From Chitinophaga caseinilytica (GTDB taxonomy: Bacteria; Bacteroidota; Bacteroidia; Chitinophagales; Chitinophagaceae): a stretch of DNA of 64,000 nt. Below, one piece after another: positions 53,399 through 61,700 of the stretch (the first letter of the stretch is position 1; each line of letters begins with the position of its first letter). The stretch lies in the NCBI RefSeq assembly GCF_038396765.1, contig NZ_CP150096.1, forward strand, positions 4,199,001-4,263,000, in the 5' to 3' direction. Below the pieces are notes generated by a model. The model ran no database searches. It saw nothing but the letters and a program-made list of their open reading frames with translations, and was not told where the DNA came from. The position numbers were made by a program, and so were the translations under genes.

Positions 53399-53430
53399 CC
53401 GTCCTGCCACGGGCAATGCGGGCAGGACGG
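53399..53430. terminator. Hairpin between convergent genes
   Basis: Arms CCGTCCTGCC and GGCAGGACGG pair over 10 bp. Lies between DUF6194 (+) and the FkbM-like gene (-). No clear T tail. Confidence 0.6.
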
Positions 53431-53453
53431 CCGGAATATTGTTGTTATGCCGA

Positions 53454-54284
53454 TCAAACGAAATGGATCGGGATGTCTTTCTTTTGCGGATTGTTGGGAA
53501 AGTCGAGCTGCGGAACGGGATAGGATTCGTCTTCATGAACGATATCCGACTCCTGGAGCACGGTTTTCCTGACCAGCGTGAGCTCCAGCACATCGGGGAT
53601 GAGCACGTCGTTGGTGCCGCTACCGGAAAACTCGTAGGAATAGAACGTATCGCCATAGTTGTTGCCATGCACGTGGATGAGCGTGAACTCCCGTTCCAGG
53701 AGCCGCAGGATGCTTTCCACTTCGCGCAGCCTGTTTTTCAGGTCGTGAAACTCGAAGATCAGCTGGTTGACGCGGCCGAGGCAGGCCAGGAACTTCGGAT
53801 GATCGAGCAGCCCGTATTCCCCGCCTTCGATATCGATTTTCAGCAGCACGTTTTCGTCGAAGAGGCGGTATTGTTTCATGTGCTGTTCCAGCGAATTGTA
53901 TTTACCGTTCTTTTCCGGCGCTATGCCTTCGTCTACGAACACGATGTTCCTTTCATTGAGCTCCGTCAGTTTCTTTTTCCATTTTTTGGCGGTGGACAGG
54001 TATCTTTTAGCCTTCCGGAAGCGGAAGGAGATCATCAGTTTCGCGAAATGCCGCATGTTCACGTATTCGCCGTTGAACATGGTGGGGTCGAACATGAGGA
54101 CGGGTTTGCCGGTGCGGGAGTTGAAATCTTCTTCGAACGAGGTTTCCCAACCAACGCCGTAAGTCAGGAGCCGGTCGGTGTGCTGGATCGCTTTCTCGTA
54201 CACAACGTAACCTCCATCGTGATTTCTACCCAATCGGATCTTGTTTTTGACGTGGACGGGCGATAGGAATTTAATTTTGCTCAT
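53454..54284 (-). CDS. FkbM-like methyltransferase
   Basis: About 276 aa from ATG 54284 (MSKIKFLSPVHVKN); the longer frame at 54344 adds a weak leader. SAM-binding signs: LTYGVGWETSFEEDF (motif I region, atypical) and the FkbM-typical KIDIEGGEYGLLDHP near residue 165. The family methylates sugars or related groups. It may act on a surface polysaccharide. It stands alone. Confidence 0.55.
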   Translation of the reverse strand: MSKIKFLSPVHVKNKIRLGRNHDGGYVVYEKAIQHTDRLLTYGVGWETSFEEDFNSRTGKPVLMFDPTMFNGEYVNMRHFAKLMISFRFRKAKRYLSTAKKWKKKLTELNERNIVFVDEGIAPEKNGKYNSLEQHMKQYRLFDENVLLKIDIEGGEYGLLDHPKFLACLGRVNQLIFEFHDLKNRLREVESILRLLEREFTLIHVHGNNYGDTFYSYEFSGSGTNDVLIPDVLELTLVRKTVLQESDIVHEDESYPVPQLDFPNNPQKKDIPIHFV

Positions 54285-54545
54285 ATGCGGCTGTTTCAGG
54301 TCTTTCACTTGTTTTGGTTGCCAGTTTGCGCCTCCGTTCCCCACGGCTGCTCTCGGTTCAAATCCAGGTCGGGCGTTAGATAAGCAGAGCCGGGATCGTG
54401 CCGGCGGATAACAATATCTGAAATAAATGCCGGATTACCCAGTAATTTGACGGGTTATTGTAGTCAGGCCGTATTCCTGATCAGCTAAGGCCATCGTTCT
54501 TGACCGAATTGCTTAACTTGAGTGGCAACAAACAAATGCCATCCC

Positions 54546-55103
54546 ATGAGAAAACTCATTTTCGCCATCAATATGACCCTGGACGGTTGTTGTTCCCATA
54601 CCAAAGGAACTCCGGGCGTGGAGGTACATGAATACTTTACGGCGCTTTTAGGGGAAGTCGATCTGATGGTATACGGTCGGATCACTTATGAATTGATGGT
54701 GCCTTTCTGGCCGGATATCGCAAAAAGCAATGTGGCGCCCACGAAGTTTATGCTCGATTTCGCAAAAGCGTTCGACGCAATCCCGAAAGTCGTTTTCTCC
54801 CGGACGCTGGAGCGTGTAGACGACCATAATTCCCGCCTCGCCAAAACCGACCTGGCCACGGAAATAACCCGGTTGAAGAACGAGCCCGGCAAAGGCATCC
54901 TGGCCGGCGGTGTTGCGTTGTCTGCTGAATTGCTGGAGCTGGGACTGGTGGATGAGTTTATCGTGGTGATACACCCGGTGGTGGCAGGAGCGGGGAGACG
55001 CCTGTTCGATACCGCGCAACTGCCGGATCAAATGGCTTTGAAGCTGGAGGAAACGAGGACCCTGGAATCGGGGCACGTGGTGTTGCGGTACAGCAAACTT
55101 TAG
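54546..55103 (+). CDS. Dihydrofolate-reductase-like (RibD C-terminal domain) protein
   Basis: A 185-aa protein from ATG 54546 (MRKLIFAINMTLDGCCSHTKG). Signs: FAINMTLDG, YGRITYELM, KGILAGGVALSAELLELGLVDEF and VVIHPVVAGAGRRLF, typical of the RibD-C/YwjB type NADPH-dependent reductases. Substrate unknown. A terminator follows. Confidence 0.88.
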   Translation: MRKLIFAINMTLDGCCSHTKGTPGVEVHEYFTALLGEVDLMVYGRITYELMVPFWPDIAKSNVAPTKFMLDFAKAFDAIPKVVFSRTLERVDDHNSRLAKTDLATEITRLKNEPGKGILAGGVALSAELLELGLVDEFIVVIHPVVAGAGRRLFDTAQLPDQMALKLEETRTLESGHVVLRYSKL

Positions 55104-55120
55104 CAGGGAACAGATATTGT

Positions 55121-55157
55121 AAAAGGCCCCGGGGATAAACGCCCGGGGCTTTTTTAG
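55121..55157. terminator. Bidirectional-type terminator
   Basis: GGCCCCGGG/CCCGGGGC stem with an A4 start and a T6 tail. It could serve both the reductase (+) and the dehydrogenase (-). Confidence 0.85.
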
Positions 55158-55172
55158 TATCTGGAATGGCCG

Positions 55173-56384
55173 TTACTCGTTCCCCTCCGCATACGCCTTC
55201 ATGTAGACATAACGGTCGGTGAGGTGGCCGTTGGCCACGATGGTCGCTTTTTGGATCATTTCGCTGCCGCCGTTCACCAGGTCGTCGAACACATATTTCA
55301 TCAGGTGGTCGCCGAAGAACTGGGATGCATCGCGTGGGAGCTCGTTGGGAAGGTTGCCGACACACATCATGGTGACGCCTTCCTTATCGTAAGGTGCGAT
55401 CCTGTCGCGGTTGGTGCGGTGAACGCCGTACACGGGGTCTTCTATGGTAGCGTCTCCCAGGTTGCAGGGTACGGAACCGCCCTGGTCGTCGGTAATATCG
55501 GCGATCACCTGGATGCGGAAATTCTCCTTCGCCAGGTCGTCCCAGGTAAACAGCGGCGCAATATCCTGGTCCCAGTAAATCCCGTTCATGAGCACGTCCG
55601 AACAGGTGACGTAGGGCAGGAATTTGCAGTCGTACTGTTCAGGATGGGCGTGGAAATCGTCCCGGCTGTACGTTTTGTCTGAGCGGCGGAGGTATAGTTC
55701 GCCCGCTTTCAGCTGGGTGTAGACCGGGTAGGCGTATTCGTTGATGAGGAATTCGTCGGGCGGGATGTATTTGATGCCCAGGAGCCCCATCACTTCCAGG
55801 ATGCCCGCTGTCACGCGGCCGGAACCGGTGGTCACGATCTTGACGGGCGGGAGCTTCACGCCGAAATAATGGGTGATCAGCTCCTGGAAGTCGTGGCATT
55901 CGTATACCCGCTTGAAATCGAACAGGCCCGTCCGCCGTCCGTATTCCAGCAGGCCGTTATGCGCGCCTACGACGCCGGCGAAGAACCCGAACCCGAGGAT
56001 GCGCTGCCCGTCGGGATGCACGAGGCATTCGTAATCGATGAGCGAGATGTTGCGTTCCAGGATGGTTTGCAGCATTTCGCGGTTCTGGGGCTGGAGTTTT
56101 TTGGTATGCGAAAAGAAAAGGTACGTTTTTCCGGGGATGAGCCTGTCTTTCGGTACTTCCTTGATGCCGAGCAGGATGTCGCAGTGCGACAGGTCTTCAG
56201 CAACATCGATACCGGCGGCGCGGTATTCATCGTCTTTGAAGGCACGGTGCGGCGAGGGCTGCACGGTGATCTGCACGGTGGGGTAACGGGAAAGGATCCA
56301 CTGGCATTGCTGCGGGGTGAACGCGACGCGGTTATCTTGCGGAATTTTCTCTTCACGGATCAGTCCGATTTGAATGGAAGCCAT
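55173..56384 (-). CDS. Saccharopine/alanine dehydrogenase-like NAD(P) enzyme
   Basis: A 403-aa protein of the AlaDH/PNT to saccharopine dehydrogenase type. The N-terminal AlaDh_PNT-like domain starts IGLIREEKIPQDNRVAFTP, followed by CDILLGIKEVP and YLFFSHT. The NAD-binding region is near 185-205 (VKIVTTGSGRVTAGILEVM), where a Gly-rich loop of the form G-x-G-x-V replaces the normal G-x-G-x-x-G. C-terminal part: IADITDDQGGSVPCN. Probable L-lysine-forming saccharopine dehydrogenase. The exact substrate is not shown by the sequence. Confidence 0.65.
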   Translation of the reverse strand: MASIQIGLIREEKIPQDNRVAFTPQQCQWILSRYPTVQITVQPSPHRAFKDDEYRAAGIDVAEDLSHCDILLGIKEVPKDRLIPGKTYLFFSHTKKLQPQNREMLQTILERNISLIDYECLVHPDGQRILGFGFFAGVVGAHNGLLEYGRRTGLFDFKRVYECHDFQELITHYFGVKLPPVKIVTTGSGRVTAGILEVMGLLGIKYIPPDEFLINEYAYPVYTQLKAGELYLRRSDKTYSRDDFHAHPEQYDCKFLPYVTCSDVLMNGIYWDQDIAPLFTWDDLAKENFRIQVIADITDDQGGSVPCNLGDATIEDPVYGVHRTNRDRIAPYDKEGVTMMCVGNLPNELPRDASQFFGDHLMKYVFDDLVNGGSEMIQKATIVANGHLTDRYVYMKAYAEGNE

Positions 56385-56426
56385 GATTGTTTATTGGTGT
56401 TTGGATCGAATGCTGCAACATTACTG

Positions 56427-56434
56427 TAAATTTG
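56427..56434 (+). promoter_or_regulatory. Putative -7 box of the 56452 gene
   Basis: TAAATTTG, 17 nt before the start codon. TTTG at 56400-56403 is 23 nt upstream, acceptable but long for a -33 box. Confidence 0.45.
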
Positions 56435-56451
56435 CTTTTTTGCAAAATCAG

Positions 56452-56787
56452 ATGGAGGTACTGAAACGATTCGAGGGGCTGATGGGCCCCGGAGAGAAAT
56501 ACCCGTTGCCGGAAATATTCATGTCGGAGATGCTGGAACTGAACAGCCAGTTGTTCGAACTGGAAAATTGCGGGGACGAAGCGGCGGTGCTGCAATTGGG
56601 CAGCAGGATTTCCGGGTGGATGCAGCACCTGGCGGAAGACGTGGAGCCCGCGCTGGCAGCCTTTGAGAACAGCCGCGCCAGCCAGGGGCAAATCACCCTG
56701 CTGAAAGAATGTTTCATCAAGCTAAAATATTTATTGCGGATTCAACAAAGAATTTCTACATTTGCAACCCGCGATAAGGCTTCATAA
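56452..56787 (+). CDS. Hypothetical protein (111 aa)
   Basis: Unrecognised 111-aa helical protein (MEVLKRFEGLMGPGEKYPLP; ASQGQITLLKECFIKLKYLL). No signal or membrane segment. It is divergent from the dehydrogenase and directly precedes the tRNA-Leu gene. The start at 56452 is chosen for the -7 box; an in-frame start at 56410 is possible. Confidence 0.6.
   Translation: MEVLKRFEGLMGPGEKYPLPEIFMSEMLELNSQLFELENCGDEAAVLQLGSRISGWMQHLAEDVEPALAAFENSRASQGQITLLKECFIKLKYLLRIQQRISTFATRDKAS
56757..56764 (+). promoter_or_regulatory. Putative -7 box of tRNA-Leu
   Basis: TACATTTG, 34 nt before the tRNA start, lying inside the end of the preceding gene. Confidence 0.45.
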
Positions 56788-56798
56788 CCCGGTCGCAT

Positions 56799-56885
56799 GC
56801 CCAGATGGCGGAATTGGTAGACGCGCTAGACTCAAAATCTTGTTTCGGCAACGGAGTGCAGGTTCGATTCCTGTTCTGGGCACCA
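56799..56885 (+). tRNA. tRNA-Leu (anticodon CAA)
   Basis: Class II tRNA with acceptor GCCCAGA/TCTGGGC, D-arm with GGTAG, anticodon loop CTCAAAA (CAA reads UUG), long variable arm (TGTTTCGGCAACGG) and T-arm GGTTCGATTCC. CCA is encoded. A terminator follows at once. Confidence 0.95.
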
Positions 56886-56889
56886 AAAA

Positions 56890-56923
56890 AAGCCTGATAT
56901 CCTTCGAGATGTCAGGCTTTTTT
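56890..56923 (+). terminator. Terminator after tRNA-Leu
   Basis: Stem AGCCTGAYAT/RTGTCAGGCT with a TTTTTT tail. Confidence 0.88.
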
Positions 56924-57045
56924 CATGGCATGTGATCCAATCCATTTTCGCCACATCATCCCTTCTCATTTTACCCGACTATCATCGTTCGAAAGAAATT
57001 TTCAATTCGGATCACCGATCAGTTTGTATGCCTTAATTTTATACC

Positions 57046-57939
57046 ATGCACAAGCGGGAAGACATTTCAGGCTTTTATGAACGGATCCACTACCTGGCTC
57101 CGGATAAGATCGCGGCAGACAAGCCGCATATCAATGTTTTTGAACGCGCCTCCTGCATCAACGCCACGCCGTTCCGCCGGCGGGATTATTATAAAGTGAC
57201 GCTGATCCTGGGAACGGGAAGGCTCGATTACGCCCATCAATCCATCTACATCGACCGCCCCGCGCTCGTGTTCTCCAACCCCATGATCCCTTACAACTGG
57301 ATACCCGACCCAACGGAACAGGGCGGCTGGTTTTGTATTTTCAACCAGGCCTTCATCCGGCAGCGGGAAAGCCTGCTGACCCACCTGCCCATGTTCCAGA
57401 CCGAAACGGATAAGGTATTTTTCCCCGATGCAGGCAGCGTAGCCGAGATCGCGGCTTTCTTTACCGCCATGATGCGCGAAAATGCGGAGCATTATATCCA
57501 CAAAGATGATATTCTGCGCAACTATCTCCACCTCATCGTGCACCACGCGCTAAAATTGAAACCCGCCGGGAATTACGACCGCGACCTGAACGCCGCCGCC
57601 AGGATAACCGGATTGTTCCTGGAGCTCCTGGACCGGCAATTCCCCATCGGATCACGCCGGCATGAACTGCAGCTCCGGTCCGCAAAAGACTTCGCCCGGC
57701 AACTGTCCCTGCATACCAACCACCTCAACAGGATGGTCAAGGATTTTACCGGGAAAACAACGACGGAACACATTGCCGCCAGGATTCTCCTGGAAGCCAA
57801 CGACCTGCTACTCAACACGGATTGGCCGGTTTCCGAGATCGGCTACTGCCTTGGGTTCCAGTATCCCGGGTATTTCAATAGCTTTTATAAAAAGCACACC
57901 GGCGCCACGCCAAATGCCCTCCGGAAACATGCTGTTTGA
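57046..57939 (+). CDS. AraC-family transcriptional regulator
   Basis: A 297-aa regulator. The N-terminal cupin-like sensor (about 1-180) is followed by two HTH motifs in the last 100 residues: FARQLSLHTNHLNRMVKDFTG and WPVSEIGYCLGFQYPGYFN. The last HTH ends in the typical FYKKHTGATPNALRK. Ligand unknown. The next gene on the same strand, an NTF2-like protein, starts 84 nt later and may be in its transcript or under its control. Confidence 0.9.
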   Translation: MHKREDISGFYERIHYLAPDKIAADKPHINVFERASCINATPFRRRDYYKVTLILGTGRLDYAHQSIYIDRPALVFSNPMIPYNWIPDPTEQGGWFCIFNQAFIRQRESLLTHLPMFQTETDKVFFPDAGSVAEIAAFFTAMMRENAEHYIHKDDILRNYLHLIVHHALKLKPAGNYDRDLNAAARITGLFLELLDRQFPIGSRRHELQLRSAKDFARQLSLHTNHLNRMVKDFTGKTTTEHIAARILLEANDLLLNTDWPVSEIGYCLGFQYPGYFNSFYKKHTGATPNALRKHAV

Positions 57940-58023
57940 ATTGTAGAAGTATCCGATTGAAAAGTCGCATCGTATCATCGCCCGCCTGCCTAATTTCGCT
58001 GCATCAACGCAAAAGCCTGACAT

Positions 58024-58404
58024 ATGGAAACTACAGCAAACAAGTCTGCGATCGAAGCGGAAATACAGTCCATCCTCCTTCCCATAAACGATTACCTGGA
58101 AGGCCGCCCGGCCAAAGACACCGAACGGCTCCGGCGCGCCTTTCATCCGGATGCTTTCATTAGAATGGTGGTAGACGGAAAATTGGCCGCGTGGACCGTC
58201 CCCCAGTACCTCGATGCGGTCGCCAATGCCCCTGTTCAGGAATGCCTGCCGGAAATGCTCAGCTATTCATGGGATGGGGATACCGCATCCGCGCTGGTAC
58301 AATTGATTTTCCCCACGTTCCGGTTTATAGACCGGTTCAACCTCGTGAAGTTAGACGGGAAATGGCTGCTGATGGACAAACTTTCCTATCGCCAGCCGAT
58401 TTAG
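58024..58404 (+). CDS. NTF2-like (SnoaL-type) protein
   Basis: A 126-aa cytoplasmic protein with the NTF2-like fold signature: IEAEIQSILLPINDYLEGRPA, AFHPDAFIRMV, YLDAVAN, and FRFIDRFNLVKLDGKWLLMDKL. Usually binds small molecules or acts as an isomerase. The location behind the AraC gene suggests a joint function. A terminator is at 58517-58543. Confidence 0.82.
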   Translation: METTANKSAIEAEIQSILLPINDYLEGRPAKDTERLRRAFHPDAFIRMVVDGKLAAWTVPQYLDAVANAPVQECLPEMLSYSWDGDTASALVQLIFPTFRFIDRFNLVKLDGKWLLMDKLSYRQPI

Positions 58405-58516
58405 CAGCGATTCCGGATAATATTATATGATGGGTTTTGGCCCATCGGCAACGAAACGGGAACGGTTTACCTTCGGGCCTTAATTTGGCACAAAAAACGT
58501 TTCCAAAAACTGATGG

Positions 58517-58543
58517 AGCCGGGCAGTCCTGCCCGGCTTTTTT
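58517..58543 (+). terminator. Terminator after the NTF2-like gene
   Basis: Stem AGCCGGGCAG/CTGCCCGGCT with T6. Confidence 0.88.
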
Positions 58544-58765
58544 ATGCCCCGACTCGAGCGCCGGAGGATGCCCCGGCGGGAGGGGCGCCCCATTCACCGG
58601 GTTAAAAATCACCCCCTTTTAAACAATCCCGCCACCTAATGCGTTGATTCCTATGATTTGAGATACGACCGGAACCTACGAATACACCCGTGTTACCCGA
58701 AAGATTGCCCCGTTTAGGCCGGTTCCGGTCAGGTTAAAGCAAACGAATCCAATCCTGTTAGTCGT
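58544..58765. other. Intergenic region before the DUF11 gene
   Basis: Presumably holds the promoter of the DUF11 gene, but no clear TAnnTTTG box is visible. No gene. Confidence 0.4.
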
Positions 58766-61700
58766 ATGGCGAGAATGTTACGTATCCTGAAACTTAGTGT
58801 TCCCTCCCGCGCCAAGTTGCCGGGTTTCTTGTCCGCCGCCCTCCGGACCTTGCTGCCTGCCGCGGTATTGCTGGCTTTGTCCGGCATGGTGCGGGGACAG
58901 TCGTGTACCGGCTCCCTGGGCGACCCGGTTTTCCTGGAAACCTTCGGTACGGCGCCTTCCACCGCCCGGCCTTCGCTGGGGCCCGCGCTTCCGGCGGGGA
59001 TGACCACCTACATCCAGTATTATCCCGGTTTGGGGGGCAGGCCCATGGGGCCGTACCCCGGGCAGTACGTGATCAGTAACACCACAAGGGGGTACAACAA
59101 CACCTATTTCGTTGACCGGCCAGACCATACCACGGGCGATTTTACCGGCCGCTGTATGGTGGTAGACGCGGAAGCTACGCCGGGCAGATTCTACGAGCGC
59201 ACGATCACAGGGCTTTGCGCAGGTACCACTTTCGAGTTTTCTGCCTGGATCATGAACATCAACCCCAGCAGGGGCGTAGCTAACCCGAGCCTCCGCTTCG
59301 ATATCATGGATGCGAACAACCCCAACGGCACCCCGCTCACGCAGGTGTCTACCGGGCAGGTAGCGTACCAGGCGCCCGGGACCTGGGTGCGGCTGGCGGG
59401 CCTTTTCCAGATGCCGTCTACCACCAGCTCCATCATCCTCCGTATTTACAGCAACACGCCGAACAGCAATGGGAACGATCTTGCGCTGGACGATATCGCC
59501 TTCGCCGCCTGCGGCCCCCCGATCACCTTCAGCCAGGGCGCGGGAACGGTTTGCGCCGGCGGAAATACCAGTGTGAACGTTTCGCTGCCCGCGGGCAGCT
59601 ATTCGTCGTATTACTTCCAGCTGCAACGCAGACAGTTAGGCACCAGCAACTGGGAAAACATAGGCACCGTCATAAACAACGGCGCCAGCAATCAGCGTTC
59701 ATTCCCCATTGCCAATGCGCAGGCAGGCTTTGAATACAGGGTGGAAGCCGCTGGCGGACAGGCGGAGATCAATAATGCCAATTGCCGCGTAGTGTCCGAC
59801 CCGCTGGAAGTGAAAGTGATCGATTACACCGTCGCCATTTCGGGGAATTCCCCGGTTTGTTATAATACCGCCGCTACGCTTACGGCCACCGTTACGCCGA
59901 AAGCAGGAACGGGAACCCCAACCACCGGGTTCACCTATGTCTGGGAATCGAGCCCCGCAGGCGCCAATAACTGGTCTGTAATGACCGGCCAAACCGGGCC
60001 TACGCTCAATACCGGCGCACTTACCGAGCCCCGCGACTACCGCGTGACCGCTTCGGTTGCCGGGTGCCAGGGCGACGGGGTTTCCAATATTTATACCGTA
60101 AATGTGGAGCGGGAGCTCGCAATGACGGTAGGTACCCTCGCAGATATTTGCCAGGGCGTTACTTCCGTTAACCTTCCTTATACGATACTTTCCGGCAACC
60201 CGGACCGATATTCCATCACAACTACCAACCTGCCCGGGTTTCAGGCCGTAACGCTGGCCAATCTGCCGGCGTCGCCCATCCCCGTGGCCATTCCCGCCGG
60301 AACGGCACCAGGCACTTATAACTTTACGATCCTATTCAATAAATCGGGCGTCAATTGCAATTCGCCCGTTTATCCCTTCTCGCTCACCGTTTCCGCACCC
60401 CCTTCGCCGGCTTTGGCCGGGCCTGATCAGGAGCTATGCGCGGTAACGTCTACCCCGATGGCGGCCACTCCGCCCGCGGTAGGACAAGGCACCTGGACGA
60501 TGGTGAGCGGCCCTACCAACGTTACTTTCAGCGATCCGAACAGCGCCACGGCAACGGTTTCCGGACTGGTGCCGGGGGCTTACGTTTTACGCTGGACGGT
60601 CGCCAATGGGGGATGCCCGCCGGTATCCGACGATGTCACGATCGGGATCGAAGCGCAGCCAACGCCTGCGAACGCAGGCCCCGACCAGACGCAGTACAAT
60701 TCGGGAACATTCGTCAACCAGGCCAATAACCCCACGAACGGAGCAGGAACCTGGACCGTCATCAGCGGCAACGCCAGCCTGGGAGATATCCATGATCCCT
60801 TCACCACGGCCCTTCTTACGCCAAACACGAGCGCCACGCTGGTGTGGACGGTCGCCAACAACAATTGCCCGCCGTCTACAGACACGGTGGTCCTGCGGTT
60901 TGTGTCGCAGGCAGATATCCAGATCGAAAAAACGGTGGTGGAAAGCGGGCCGTATATCGCCGGGCAGGATTTCTCCTACAGGATCGTGGTGCGCAACGCC
61001 GGACCGAGCAACGACCCGGCGGTGTTCATCCGCGACGATCTTCCCGCGGCTTTCATTCCCGCAAACATACATGTGACGGCTACCGGATCGGCCGCGATAC
61101 TCAATAACCAGTCTACGGGCCGGTCGATCGTCGTGAATGCGGATATTCCCGTAGGTGCGTCTACGATCGAGATTTTGGTGGAAGGGAAGATCGACCCCGG
61201 ATTTGAAGGAGACCTTACCAATACGGCTACGGCTACTTCGCCCGACATTCCGGACCCGGACGGTGCTTCCAGCACGGTGACGGTGCCGGTGGTGCGGCGG
61301 CCATTCTTCGAGGTGCTGAAACGTGCGCCTTCATCGACGGTTGCGGGCGAGGAGATCTCGTTCGGGGTGCGGGTTGGCAATACCGGTTTGGGCAATGCGG
61401 AAAATACGGTCTTCACCGATGTGATCTCCACGAAAATGAGTAACGTGCGCTGGTCGGCGGTGGCCACCGGAAAGGTGAGCATCGTTTCGGGCGCCACGGG
61501 AACGGGGAGCACGGTGAGCGTTACAGCGAATTATCCTGCCGGCGATACCGGGCATTTATATGTGACGGTTACCGGTACGGTGAATTCGGATGCAACGGGA
61601 ACGATCGAAAACACGGGAACGGCTACACCTTCCGAGCCAACGGTGGGGCCCTCGCAATCCAATACCACATCCACGCTTATTATCAGCAGCCCGGGATTGC

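Noticed and set aside
58778..59626. 282-aa minus-strand frame and further minus frames opposite the DUF11 gene
   Set aside because: Repeated antisense of a repetitive gene; the plus-strand frame is open throughout with clear DUF11 motifs.
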